Notes: generated by a model not told the origin, from the letters alone. Shown: positions 54,029 through 63,131, numbered from the stretch's first letter. The stretch is 64,000 bases of DNA from Shewanella gelidimarina (GCF_023283945.1 NZ_JAKIKW010000005.1:124001-188000), one strand, 5' to 3'. A program made the numbers and translations.

Positions 54029-54734
54029 TCTTACGCTCCGCTTTGAGCAACTCTTGGCCTTCGGTAATCGCCAATACGGCTTTTGATTTGAATTCACGTC
54101 GGTACAAAGTCACCACCACAAATATGCTAGCGGCAATAAACAGTAACGGATGAAAGAACCAGCAAAGCGCTGCCATTGAAAAATAGTAACAGCGTAAGCC
54201 GTAGTTATATGAGTGAGCGGCTTGGTCTTGCACCACTGCCATCTGTTTTGCATAGCGACGTAGGTTTTCATTACGCCCCTCTTTATCATAAGGCGCTGCA
54301 CCAATCATCACATTGAGAAATCCATATTGGCGCATCGACCAAGTAAATTGGAAAAAAGCCATGATAAAGATAAAGGTTAACACCCCCAATTTAACTTGCA
54401 CCAGTGCATGATTAGGATCCGCTGCATAAGGGATCGTTGCAATAATCACTTCCAACCGCTCAACCTGAGCAAAGAGGGTTAATACACCCGCAAGCACTAA
54501 CATCGTCGTAGAAGCGAAAAAAGAGATATTACGCTCTAGGTTGGCTAGCAGTGCGGCCTCACCGACTCGGATCTCTCGAGTGATCAACTCATACATCCAG
54601 TGAATACGATGTTGATGCAAACAACGGGCAATACAATTAGTGGTTTTAGCCTTACTTTTTGCAAAGCGGGCATAGCCGACCCAACTAAAAATAAAGGTCA
54701 TAATTGCAATAACATCTAATACTGAAATAGTCAT
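54012..54734 (-). CDS. DUF599 membrane protein
   Basis: 240 aa with four membrane segments (about 4-22, 72-92, 110-130 and 190-215). It carries family signatures RIGWM-like HRIHWMYELITREIRVGE and the MRQYGFLNVMIGAAP block. Function unknown. rsmS lies 72 bases upstream in the same direction. Confidence 0.8.
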   Translation of the reverse strand: MTISVLDVIAIMTFIFSWVGYARFAKSKAKTTNCIARCLHQHRIHWMYELITREIRVGEAALLANLERNISFFASTTMLVLAGVLTLFAQVERLEVIIATIPYAADPNHALVQVKLGVLTFIFIMAFFQFTWSMRQYGFLNVMIGAAPYDKEGRNENLRRYAKQMAVVQDQAAHSYNYGLRCYYFSMAALCWFFHPLLFIAASIFVVVTLYRREFKSKAVLAITEGQELLKAERKIKYPS

Positions 54735-54806
54735 AACACTCTCATGAGCACCGAATGAAAAATAGAGGTCTACCCTCGCTAAACAGAGAAATACACAGCA
54801 GCAAGA

Positions 54807-54971
54807 TTAAGCCGTGAGCTTACTTTCTAGATCTGCACTCACTATCTTTAGCGCTGCAAGCGCAACGTCAGGTGCTATATTATTTGATTCTAAAAGGAAA
54901 ATAAGGTCTACCGCCAATTTAACTTCAGCTGGCGCAGCTGCCAAGCCTGATTCATTTTCGCCATCACTCAC
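54807..54971 (-). CDS. rsmS: RsmS (YbaM/DUF2496), small regulatory protein
   Basis: 54 aa from a GTG start with AGAGG seven bases upstream; an ATG 17 bases earlier is out of frame. The core PAEVKLAVDLIFLLESNNI closely matches the family consensus (E. coli YbaM has VKLAVDLIVLLEENQI). RsmS is a regulator of Rsm-linked traits in enterobacteria; its role in Shewanella is unknown. It is short enough to be missed by length cut-offs. Confidence 0.8.
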   Translation of the reverse strand: MSDGENESGLAAAPAEVKLAVDLIFLLESNNIAPDVALAALKIVSADLESKLTA

Positions 54972-55070
54972 ACGTTAACCTCTGTCATTCGATGCCTAGC
55001 TTAAGGTGTTCTATTCTATCGTGATTAAGATCAAAAAACAGAACAGATAAAAATGAAACACCTAATCTAG

Positions 55071-55342
55071 ATTAGTTTTTGTTCGACTCTTTCCCGTAAA
55101 GAAGAATGATTTGACTAAAAGGCTTGAGCGATGATTTAGCCACCTAAGCGAAAAGCGCGTAACGCATTCTAGTCATAAAAGACTAAAAGCATTGAAACGA
55201 ACCCTAAGGGCCGCGCTTCTTGGCTATTTTTACAGTGTTGTAGGCTATTTGTGGAGAATGACTAAACGACATAGCCTCCGCCTTGTCAAAACAGCCAATA
55301 AACGGCGGTAAAAAAAACCGTGAAAGATCTACAGCCCCTAGG
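55071..55342 (+). mobile_element. ~300-bp MITE-like element, copy B (left end lost)
   Basis: The 146-bp core is at 55189-55334 and differs from copy C at about five positions. The right end reads GAAAGATCTACAGCCCCTAGG. The left part is recognisable from about 55071 (TTAGTTTTTGTTCGA), but the terminal repeat itself is missing. Inserted in the gap between rsmS and the next small gene. Confidence 0.8.
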
Positions 55343-55834
55343 TTAACAGTCACATCGTGCAGGCATTCATCATCTCAAAAATAAATAAACGAGGCTAAAA
55401 GGATTAGAGGGACTTTTTATTCCAGACAAGACGAGCAATATCTCTAAGATAGCAGCAAAGCTGCCTGCACGCTTAGGGGATATTATCATGCTTGAAAGCT
55501 ATTCCTTCATCGCAGCATGGCATCCTGCGCCCTAGAACATTCAAATAAGGCTTTAGTATGTTGGCTGCAATAAAAAGCATAATAAACGGCCAAATATCAA
55601 GGTTGATGGCTAGCAGCCTTTTTGTACAAAGACTTAACACCACGACCTAAAACGTAAAATTAACAGCCAAAATTCTGTTTAATCGTGTAAAAGAATAATA
55701 GTTCATAAATATAGGCACTGAGCGTGCACAGAGATAGTATCTTTCGCTTCCACATTACTTGTCGCCTAGATATACTCATTACCAATAAGCACTATCAATA
55801 AGCAACATCAACAAAATACTTAAGGTGACGCCCG
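55343..55834. other. Gene-free stretch
   Basis: 492 bases between MITE copy B and the small zinc protein. A short hairpin (AGCAGC AAA GCTGC near 55450) is the only visible structure. No credible gene seen. Confidence 0.4.
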
Positions 55835-56062
55835 ATGGCAAAGATGGATTTCTCAGTAATAAATGACACCACAGCTAAATCTTTTAACGAGCAAAAGAAT
55901 CTTATTAAGCGAGTGTTCAAGGGAAATACCGTACTTTGTCAGACTTGCAAGCAAGTACTAGAGATGAAGTTACCGGTTAAAGGCCAAGACAAAACCGTTT
56001 CAGGGATCCGTTGTAAGAAGGGTTGTACTGATATTGAACTTGATATGGAAATCATTCTATAA
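55835..56062 (+). CDS. Small cysteine-motif protein of unknown function
   Basis: 75 aa. It contains CQTC (about 35-38) and a later CKKGC (about 60-64), a likely zinc-binding arrangement, ending in an acidic stretch. AAGGTGACGCCCG precedes the ATG with modest ribosome-binding potential. No signal peptide. Not a family I recognise; the codon use and zinc-ribbon style resemble the small protein at 38265. Confidence 0.65.
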   Translation: MAKMDFSVINDTTAKSFNEQKNLIKRVFKGNTVLCQTCKQVLEMKLPVKGQDKTVSGIRCKKGCTDIELDMEIIL

Positions 56063-56177
56063 AGGGTCAAATATCGGCTGAATAAATAGTTAGGCTGCTC
56101 TAATCCACGGTTACGTTTGGATTGTTAAGCAGCCTAGTTAAACCGATATTTGGGTTCGATGTTTATTTCTTAAAGCT

Positions 56178-56939
56178 TTAAAACTGGTAAGTGATCCCCA
56201 AGCCAAAACCACTTGATGCCATATCAAATATAAAATCGTTATCATCGTAATCAACGTCTATATACCTGAAGCTATATTTAAGCGCCCAATTTTCTGACAA
56301 ATCTTGATTCATGGTTAAGTTTAATGACCAAGAGAAATCAGAACCAACGCCAAAACCAGCCACATCAGCACGACTTACAAGATAGAATCCGTCACTAAAG
56401 CTCCACTTATTTTTAATACCGATAAGCGGGTCATACCAATCATCACCAAAATTTGGCTCACGACGCTGATCAACAAAACTGACCTCCAACTTATTACTGA
56501 TATCGATAACCCGAGCGCCAGCAAAAGCATACCACTCAATATTAGCTTGCTTTGAAAAACGGTAAGCAGCCACTATATCGAGCATCTTTTGCTTCGCAGT
56601 CAATTCAGCGGAAGCAACATCGGTCTTGGTATCATATTTAAGTTTCATGTAAACCAAGTCAATCCCAAACTGCCAATTACCTTTGTTCGCTTGAAAATTC
56701 AATAACACTGCACCGTCTAGATTTTCAAATATCTCACTAAACGACATATCCATATCAACGATAATAGGGATCCCATTTTCATCGACATAACCGGTTTGAC
56801 CTTGCTGATTAACAAGCCATAAATAGGGGGTAACTTCAAATGCCCAAGTTTCAGCTTTTGCATTATGACTCGCTAACAAAAGTGACATTAATAAGCATGA
56901 CATGAGTGATTTAAATATAAGCGACTTAAACATAGGCAT
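56178..56939 (-). CDS. Outer-membrane beta-barrel protein of unknown function
   Basis: 253 aa (or 251 from the ATG two codons later). The signal peptide ends in NAKA/E. Alternating strands (FEVTPYLWLVNQQG, GNWQFGIDLVYMKLKY, MLDIVAAYRF, SSGFGLGITYQF) and the terminal Phe mark an outer-membrane barrel of about 8-10 strands. The WAFEVTPYLWL opening occurs in other uncharacterised gammaproteobacterial barrels. Monocistronic. Confidence 0.75.
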   Translation of the reverse strand: MPMFKSLIFKSLMSCLLMSLLLASHNAKAETWAFEVTPYLWLVNQQGQTGYVDENGIPIIVDMDMSFSEIFENLDGAVLLNFQANKGNWQFGIDLVYMKLKYDTKTDVASAELTAKQKMLDIVAAYRFSKQANIEWYAFAGARVIDISNKLEVSFVDQRREPNFGDDWYDPLIGIKNKWSFSDGFYLVSRADVAGFGVGSDFSWSLNLTMNQDLSENWALKYSFRYIDVDYDDNDFIFDMASSGFGLGITYQF

Positions 56940-57144
56940 TCCATTTCCATTCAGTCTGTAATCAAAGATAAGCCAATAACGGTTTATGAATAGCCTAATC
57001 CACTATTCTTAAGATTATGAATTAACGCTGTATTAGCTAGTAACAAGCCTAGTAGAATTTTTAGATAATACTCATATCACCAGCAATGATTTACGAAAAA
57101 ATATCGCTGCCCGTGTTTCCCTATAGCCAATCGTTGTTAAAGGT

Positions 57145-57441
57145 CCTAAGGGCTGCTGAACTTTTGAGCTTAGTTTTTGTTCGATTACTTACCGAAAGGA
57201 ATAATGACTTTAGTACGAATATTGAGCGACAATACTTAGCTGACCAAGCGAAAGCGCGTAACGCCTTCTTGCTATAAAAGACTAAAAGCATTGAAACGAA
57301 CTCTAAGGACCGCGCTTCTTGGCTATTTTTACGGTGTTGTAGGCTATTTGTGGAGAATGACTAAACGACATAGCCTCCGCCTTGTCAAAATAGCCAATAA
57401 ACGGCGGTAAAAACAACCGTGAAAGATCTACAGACCCTAAG
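57145..57441 (+). mobile_element. ~300-bp MITE-like element, copy C (complete)
   Basis: Ends CCTAAGGGCTG (57145-57155) and CAGACCCTAAG (57431-57441) form an imperfect terminal inverted repeat. The 146-bp core is at 57288-57433. It ends 22 bases from the fetB stop codon. No coding potential. Confidence 0.82.
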
Positions 57442-57463
57442 TATTAGCAAAATGTTGCATCTA

Positions 57464-58231
57464 TTAAGACTGCCTTACTCGCCCATTAATGGTGATGGCG
57501 GTTTTAATACTCAATAATAGTGAGCTCGATACCGATACCGTCAAGGTGACAAAGATAGCCACTAAAATAACGATTTGGTACTTAATGGCAATAAGAGGAT
57601 CGACGCCACCTAAAATCTGCCCAGTCATCATCCCAGGCAGTGTCACCAAGCCCGTTGTTGCCATTGACGCAAGTATCGGCGCAAAAGATTGTTGCATTGC
57701 AGATTGGACAAAAGGTAGCGCGGCTTGGTAGGCAGTAGCCCCTAATGCCAATGATCCCTCATATTCAGTTTTTCTATCTTCAAAAGCACCAAACAAACGC
57801 TGTAAAGCAACGATATTGCCGCTCAAGCAGTTACCTAACAGCATTCCCGCTGCGGGGATCAGGTATTGCGCGCTATAAAGAGGTTCAGGTGCTAGCAAAT
57901 AAACAATCATCAACCAAAGCACTGGAAATAAGCCTAATGATAAACCCGCTAGTACAGGGAGATAGAGTAACTTACGCGACAACTTTGCCTTGCTCACGAT
58001 AGCACTGGCACCAATGAGTAGCATCAGTAATAACCATAATAGATTGACCGACAAACTATTAAGTTCAAACAGGTATTGCAGATAAACTCCCACGAGGACG
58101 AGTTGCACCAGCATACGCACCACGGCACTTAGCATGTCTTTGCTGAGCCCCAGCTTGAAATAACGTTCGATACCAACAGGAACGACCAAAATAATCATAA
58201 AACTTGCCAATTGCCACCAGCTAATATCCAT
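57464..58231 (-). CDS. fetB: FetB, iron-export ABC transporter permease
   Basis: 255 aa, full length for the UPF0014/FetB family, with about seven membrane segments. Family motifs RMLVQLVLVGVYLQYLF, AAGMLLGNCLSG and VTLPGMMTGQILGGVDP are clear. In E. coli FetB pairs with the ATPase FetA to export iron and protect from oxidative stress. No fetA is beside it: MITE copy C lies just downstream and pepT upstream, so the partner is elsewhere or lost. Confidence 0.88.
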   Translation of the reverse strand: MDISWWQLASFMIILVVPVGIERYFKLGLSKDMLSAVVRMLVQLVLVGVYLQYLFELNSLSVNLLWLLLMLLIGASAIVSKAKLSRKLLYLPVLAGLSLGLFPVLWLMIVYLLAPEPLYSAQYLIPAAGMLLGNCLSGNIVALQRLFGAFEDRKTEYEGSLALGATAYQAALPFVQSAMQQSFAPILASMATTGLVTLPGMMTGQILGGVDPLIAIKYQIVILVAIFVTLTVSVSSSLLLSIKTAITINGRVRQS

Positions 58232-58554
58232 ACAGCTCTTCTATTAAGTTTTGAAACAGCAATAGGGCAATATAATCGCAATGGACAGTTAAAGGTAACT
58301 AATTCAATAAAATCATCTAAAAAAAATGACTAGGTTTAATACGGGATAATGGCGATGTTTCAACGCTATACTCAGTAATGAAAACAACAAACTAGCGGCA
58401 AATTAAACATACATTTACACCTGTACAGTCACGTTTTTAACATCATCAATTTGTATAATTAGTTTGGAATTCAAAAAAACTTGATCAATATCTAATGAAT
58501 TCGTTTTGCGCCTTGGTAGACTCTGGCCACTTTTCGATATTAAAAAACTTGAAT

Positions 58555-59781
58555 ATGAAACAACATCTACGTGAGCGTTTCCTCAAATATGTCAGTTTTA
58601 ACACTCAATCTGACGGCCAACACTATAGTGTTCCAAGTACTCATAACCAATTTGTATTTGCCCAATTTCTACGCCAAGAGTTAGTCAGTTTAGGCTTTGA
58701 TGAAGTGCAACTTTCAGATAAGGGATACTTAACGGCCACGGTACCGGCAACGATTGATAACGTCCCCTGTATTGGGTTTATCGCTCATTTAGATACCGCT
58801 CCAGATTACTCTGGTGATGCAGTTTCTCCACAAATCATCGAAAACTATAATGGTAAAGACATTGATCTAGGTTTAGAGGAAGTTCTTTCTCCAAACCAGT
58901 TTGATAGTCTTAATCAGTATGTTGGCCAGACGCTTATTACGACCGATGGCACAACATTGCTCGGCGCTGATGATAAAGCCGGAATTGCCGAAATTATCAC
59001 TGCGCTACATCACCTCATCACTCACCCAGATATCCCTCACGGCAGAATAAGACTTTGTTTTACCCCAGATGAAGAGATTGGTCGTGGTGCAGACCATTTT
59101 GATGTGGAAGGTTTTGGCGCTGAATGGGCCTATACCGTAGATGGCGGTCAAGTTGGCGAACTAGAATATGAAAACTTTAATGCCGCAACCGCAGTCATTA
59201 CCGCTACTGGTAACAATTGTCACCCTGGCACCGCATTTGGTGTAATGATCAATGCCCAAACGATGGCCGCACGCTTCCATGCTAAAATGCCATTAAAAGA
59301 CACGCCTGAATATAGTTGCGATTATGATGGTTTTTTCCACCTTATCGGCATGGAAGGTGTCACCGAAAAAGCAACGCTTACGTATATCATCCGAGACTTT
59401 GATTTAACCCTTTTTGAGCAGAGAAAACGCTGGTTGGTCGACTTAGTTGAGAAATATAACCAAAACCTCTCTATTGGCCAGCTATCTATTGAGGTACAAG
59501 ACTCTTATCTCAACATGAAGCAGCAGATCTTACCTCACCCACATATTATCGATATTGCTAAGCAAGCAATGAGCAACCTTGATATTGAGCCCATCATTAA
59601 GCCCATTCGCGGCGGTACCGATGGTGCTCGTCTTTCATATATGGGATTACCCTGCCCCAATATTTTTACCGGCGGGCACAACTTCCACGGCAAGCATGAA
59701 TATGTCTGTCTCGAATCAATGGAAAAAGCCAGTCGAACGCTCATTGAAATAGCGAGATTAACGGCACTAGAGCAAACGTAA
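58555..59781 (+). CDS. pepT: Peptidase T (tripeptide aminopeptidase)
   Basis: Zinc M20B enzyme that releases the N-terminal residue of tripeptides in the cytoplasm. The start at 58555 (MKQHLRERFLKYV) gives 408 aa, the family length; a frame from 58495 adds 20 unlikely residues. Signatures: GFIAHLDTAPD, LLGADDKAGIAEI, FTPDEEIGRGADHFDVEGF, GNNCHPGTAFGVM and RGGTDGARLSYMGLP. A hairpin lies 50 bases after the stop. The upstream gap (58232-58554) has a TATAAT-like box near 58456 and nothing else evident. Confidence 0.95.
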   Translation: MKQHLRERFLKYVSFNTQSDGQHYSVPSTHNQFVFAQFLRQELVSLGFDEVQLSDKGYLTATVPATIDNVPCIGFIAHLDTAPDYSGDAVSPQIIENYNGKDIDLGLEEVLSPNQFDSLNQYVGQTLITTDGTTLLGADDKAGIAEIITALHHLITHPDIPHGRIRLCFTPDEEIGRGADHFDVEGFGAEWAYTVDGGQVGELEYENFNAATAVITATGNNCHPGTAFGVMINAQTMAARFHAKMPLKDTPEYSCDYDGFFHLIGMEGVTEKATLTYIIRDFDLTLFEQRKRWLVDLVEKYNQNLSIGQLSIEVQDSYLNMKQQILPHPHIIDIAKQAMSNLDIEPIIKPIRGGTDGARLSYMGLPCPNIFTGGHNFHGKHEYVCLESMEKASRTLIEIARLTALEQT

Positions 59782-59830
59782 AATTAAAACCCCTACAGGG
59801 TCCATTTAACCATCTCATTATCAAAAGCAG

Positions 59831-59859
59831 ATGTGGATTAACTTAATCTTAATCCACAT
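59831..59859 (+). terminator. Hairpin after pepT
   Basis: ATGTGGATTAA (59831-59841), loop of seven, TTAATCCACAT (59849-59859): an 11-bp perfect stem followed by TTAAG. Probably ends the pepT transcript and separates it from the structured leader that follows. Confidence 0.55.
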
Positions 59860-59881
59860 TTAAGTGTTGCATTATCGAACA

Positions 59882-60096
59882 ACTCTCTCTGTCATTCTAC
59901 TATACGACTTCGCTGTCATAACAGATTTGCGAGTAGGAAGAGAGAGTCTATCCGATTGAAACTATCTGCCGTCATAGTGCACGCGATAGCCCTTCAATCA
60001 AGCGAGTCTATAGTCACTACGGTCACCGATTACGGAAGACTCTCTCAAAGAACTGGAAAAGGAATTCCACCCCAATTAAACTTACTTTGAGAGAGT
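59882..60096 (+). promoter_or_regulatory. Structured 5' leader with mutually exclusive helices (riboswitch- or attenuator-like)
   Basis: Four complementary segments: 1 ACTCTCTCT (59882-59890), 2 AGAGAGAGTCT (59939-59949), 3 AGACTCTCTCAAAG (60037-60050), 4 CTTTGAGAGAGT (60085-60096). 1 pairs with 2 (9 bp); 2 pairs with 3, extended by TCCG/CGGA to 13 bp; 3 pairs with 4 (12 bp, perfect). Within the 2:3 domain is a further helix, GATTGAA (59954-59960)/TTCAATC (59993-59999) with CTATC/GATAG inside. Segment 4 contains the only purine-rich ribosome-binding stretch (GAGAGAG) before the ATG at 60101, so 3:4 would block translation. I recognise no known riboswitch consensus. Confidence 0.7.
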
Positions 60097-60100
60097 AAAT

Positions 60101-60439
60101 ATGAACTTAGCTTTAGATTATGCATCCCTAGGAATACTCCTATTTGTCATACTTATTTTTATTTATGGCCTAATCGCAATTCACGACATTCCCTACGAAA
60201 TAGCCGTAAAACGCAATCACCCACAACAAGAAGCTATCCATGTCACTGGCTGGATAAGTTTGTTTTTTATGCATGCGCTTTGGCCATTGCTGTGGGTCTG
60301 GGCCATGTACTACGATCCAAAAACGCAAGGCCAAGCAGTAAAAGGCTTAAGCCTTGGTGAACAGCAAAACCTGCAACTACAACTCACGCAACTACAAACC
60401 GATGTTCATGCGTTAGCAAGTAAAGTGGGAGAACAGTAA
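60101..60439 (+). CDS. DUF3302 inner-membrane protein (YiaW-like)
   Basis: 112 aa with two membrane segments (about 6-26 and 48-68) joined by HDIPYEIAKRNHP-type residues; the visible blocks are LFVILIFIYGLI, HDIPYEIA and HPQQEAIHVTGWISL. This matches E. coli YiaW, which sits beside the HlyD-type YiaV. The C-terminus is a short Gln-rich helix. Its TAA shares a base with the next ATG, so the pair is co-translated. Translation is probably governed by the structured leader. Function unknown. Confidence 0.85.
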   Translation: MNLALDYASLGILLFVILIFIYGLIAIHDIPYEIAVKRNHPQQEAIHVTGWISLFFMHALWPLLWVWAMYYDPKTQGQAVKGLSLGEQQNLQLQLTQLQTDVHALASKVGEQ

Positions 60440-61434
60440 TGGAAACGTTAATTTTACTGAGTTACATCAGTTTATGTGTCGTCGCGTTTAAGGTATTCAA
60501 ATTACCTAAGAATAAATGGACCTTGACCACTGCGGGTGTCATCGGTCTGATTCTTATGGGATGGATTTTCCTATATATGGCCATGTACCAGCCGGTATCA
60601 CGTATGGCACGAGTGTATAGCGTAACAACGCCAATAACGTCACAGGTGAGTGGCTTGGTGACTGAAGTGTATGTCGAAGGGAATAAGCCACTGATAAAAG
60701 ACCAAGCACTTTATCAAATTGATAAAACACCTTTTTTAGCTACGGTTAACAAGCTAGACGCGCAACTTAAGCAGATATCAGCAAAAATAAGTTTCATCCA
60801 TACAGAACTAAAGCGCTACAGTGATTTAGAGAAATATCAATATTCATCTCAGGAACAAGTCGATCGTTTACGTACTCAACTTATTGAAGCAAAAGAGCAA
60901 AAAATTGGCTTTCAAGCTGACTTAAAACAAGCGCAGTTTAACCTTGATAGCACAACGGTTCGAGCACCGACTGACGGGTATGTCACTCAAGTAGCACTCA
61001 GACCCGGAATGAAAAGTCGCACGATACCATTTAAAGGTAATCTTTCTTTTGTTCACGCTGAAGATAAACAAATATTTGCCGCTTTTAAGCAAACACCAGC
61101 ACGTTATATTAAGCCTGGCTATAAAGCAGAGATCACCTTTGCCACGATTCCTGGACACGCATTTAGCGCTACCGTAGTGCAAGTCAATGATATCTTTGCC
61201 CAAGGTGCTGTTATGCCATCAGGCAATCTAATAAAGCCGGAACAAAATGCACAAGCAGGGCGATTGTTAGTTAAAGTCGAGCTAAATCAGCCAGAGTTAA
61301 TTGCAGATATGCCTTTACCTGCAGGTACCGATGCACATGTGGCGGTCTATTCTCCTAACTGGAAAGCATTTTCAATTGTCCGTAAAGTCATTTTGCGCAT
61401 GCAAAGCTGGCAAGGTTGGTTGTTTGAAGGCTAG
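60439..61434 (+). CDS. HlyD-family membrane fusion protein (YiaV-like)
   Basis: 331 aa. Two N-terminal hydrophobic segments (about 3-20 and 30-50) anchor it in the inner membrane; a periplasmic lipoyl/coiled-coil core follows (ITSQVSGLVTEVYVEGNKPL ... APTDGYVTQVALRPG ... barrel to about 310). Such proteins are the periplasmic adaptor of efflux or secretion systems, but no transporter gene is adjacent; the DUF3302 protein is the usual partner. It overlaps that gene by one base. Confidence 0.88.
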   Translation: METLILLSYISLCVVAFKVFKLPKNKWTLTTAGVIGLILMGWIFLYMAMYQPVSRMARVYSVTTPITSQVSGLVTEVYVEGNKPLIKDQALYQIDKTPFLATVNKLDAQLKQISAKISFIHTELKRYSDLEKYQYSSQEQVDRLRTQLIEAKEQKIGFQADLKQAQFNLDSTTVRAPTDGYVTQVALRPGMKSRTIPFKGNLSFVHAEDKQIFAAFKQTPARYIKPGYKAEITFATIPGHAFSATVVQVNDIFAQGAVMPSGNLIKPEQNAQAGRLLVKVELNQPELIADMPLPAGTDAHVAVYSPNWKAFSIVRKVILRMQSWQGWLFEG

Positions 61435-61487
61435 GCTAGCCTAAATTCAACAATACTCAAAGTGCAGTGATCTCATCAGGTCTCTTC

Positions 61488-61527
61488 CAATACAAAACTC
61501 GTTATTAATTTAATGAGTTTTGTATTG
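61488..61527 (+). terminator. Hairpin after the HlyD-family gene
   Basis: CAATACAAAACTC (61488-61500) and GAGTTTTGTATTG (61515-61527), 13 bp perfect, loop of 14. There is no clean T-run after it, but position and strength suggest transcript termination or 3'-end protection. Confidence 0.6.
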
Positions 61528-61638
61528 TTGCAGTGACTGATGCATAGGCGCAATCATGCAGACAAGATTAAGGGATTCAAATCTAGGTCGTTTACCCTTA
61601 GACTGCAAGCTAACCATTTACGATAGAGACGTTATTTA

Positions 61639-62340
61639 ATGAATGCTGCAATCATTGGCGCAACAGGTTTAATTGGTCATGAACTTCTGCAAAAGCTGAT
61701 CGATTCAGAGGCCTATGACAAAATTTTAGTTTTTGGTCGCCTTGAACCTACGTTTTCAGCATCATTAGCGACTGAAGTCATATTTATCTTCTGCCAATTA
61801 TCACAATTACCCACTATAACTGTCGGCGAAAAAATAGACCATGCTTTTTGCTGTTTAGGCACCACGATCAAACAAGCAGGAAGCCAGCAAGCATTTACCG
61901 CCGTGGATAAAACGGCTGTTATCGACTTTGTGCAATTATGCCATGCCAGCACTAACCTCGTCGTGACGGCACTGGGTGCTGATCCCCAATCAAGTACCTT
62001 TTATAACAGAATTAAAGGTGAAACCGAATTAGCCTTAGCGTCTACGTTAGCCACTAACGAGCAAGCTAAAGGGGCTATCGCCAAGCTTATTTTATTTCAA
62101 CCTAGCCTACTTTTAGGCGAGCGCTCTCAACATCGACCGCTTGAATCATTTGGGCAATCTGTTTTCAACCTCGTTTCTCCGCTGTTTATCGGGCCTTTAA
62201 AACGTTATCAACCTATCTCTGGCGACAGTGTGGCAAGTGCCATGTTAACGATGGCGCACAATCCCGAAAAGTTATGCCCACCAAATTCAAACGCAACTGA
62301 CTTACAGGTGATAAGAATTCACAACCAAACCATGTTGTAA
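61639..62340 (+). CDS. Rossmann-fold NAD(P)-binding protein (HTATIP2-like)
   Basis: 233 aa. N-terminal dinucleotide motif AAIIGATGLIGHEL; middle block CCLGTTIKQAGS followed by VDKTAVIDF, and ALGADPQSSTFYNRIKGETE where Tyr and Lys of an SDR-like YxxxK appear (Y-N-R-I-K). This layout matches the atypical SDR group of TIP30/HTATIP2. No catalytic assignment is possible. Monocistronic. Confidence 0.75.
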   Translation: MNAAIIGATGLIGHELLQKLIDSEAYDKILVFGRLEPTFSASLATEVIFIFCQLSQLPTITVGEKIDHAFCCLGTTIKQAGSQQAFTAVDKTAVIDFVQLCHASTNLVVTALGADPQSSTFYNRIKGETELALASTLATNEQAKGAIAKLILFQPSLLLGERSQHRPLESFGQSVFNLVSPLFIGPLKRYQPISGDSVASAMLTMAHNPEKLCPPNSNATDLQVIRIHNQTML

Positions 62341-62429
62341 TTTTCATATTTATAGGCCGATAGGGTTTATATCATCGTGAGATAGATTAGAATGCTCTGC
62401 CATTCTCAAACCTAACATCACACACGCAA

Positions 62430-63131
62430 ATGAAAATAAGCCAGCGACTTAAAAAGATAGTAACCATGGTGCACAGCCACTATGACCACATCTGGGATTG
62501 TTGCTGCGACCATGGCTTATTAGGTGCAAAATTATTGGATAACAATTGCGCTAACACCATCCATTTTGTCGATGTTGTTCCTGACTTAATGCAAGAGGTT
62601 TCAACGAAGCTAGAGCGCTTTTACCCAGCCGTTGATGGCGATGTAAAATGCTGGAAAGTCCACTGTATTGATGTCGCTTTATTGCCATTAGCCGACAAAA
62701 AGAATATCCAATTGGTGATTATTGCAGGCATAGGTGGCGAACTTTTAGTAGAGCTAGTACAGGCTATTTTAGCTAAGCATCCACAGCATTCACTTGAATT
62801 TATTCTTTGCCCTGTGCATCACATCTTTGAAGTTCGCAAAGCATTAGCCAAACTTAAACTTGGGTTAATCGACGAACACCTCATTGAAGACAACCAACGC
62901 TTTTATGAAATTCTGCATGTATCGACGCAATCTCAACAAGCTGTGTCGCTGGTTGGCGATAAGATGTGGGATTTAACTCGCCTAATTGATCAACGTTATT
63001 TACAAAAAACCTTAGCCCATTATCAACGTATTCAAGTCGGGTTATTAAAAAAACCAAATCAAGATGAAGCCCAAAATAGTGAGATAACGCAGATCATCGA
63101 GACTTATCAAGCATTACGATCTCAAAACTGA
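62430..63131 (+). CDS. trmK: tRNA (adenine-22-N1)-methyltransferase TrmK-like
   Basis: 233 aa. S-adenosylmethionine-dependent methyltransferase of the TrmK/COG2384 family. Motifs: IWDCCCDHGLLGAKL (binding loop), HFVDVVP, and IIAGIGGELLVELV, equivalent to AGMGG in relatives. The C-terminal ~60 residues form a coiled-coil-like tail. TrmK methylates A22 of tRNA in Gram-positive bacteria; the Gram-negative homologues are less studied, so the substrate is inferred. Confidence 0.82.
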   Translation: MKISQRLKKIVTMVHSHYDHIWDCCCDHGLLGAKLLDNNCANTIHFVDVVPDLMQEVSTKLERFYPAVDGDVKCWKVHCIDVALLPLADKKNIQLVIIAGIGGELLVELVQAILAKHPQHSLEFILCPVHHIFEVRKALAKLKLGLIDEHLIEDNQRFYEILHVSTQSQQAVSLVGDKMWDLTRLIDQRYLQKTLAHYQRIQVGLLKKPNQDEAQNSEITQIIETYQALRSQN

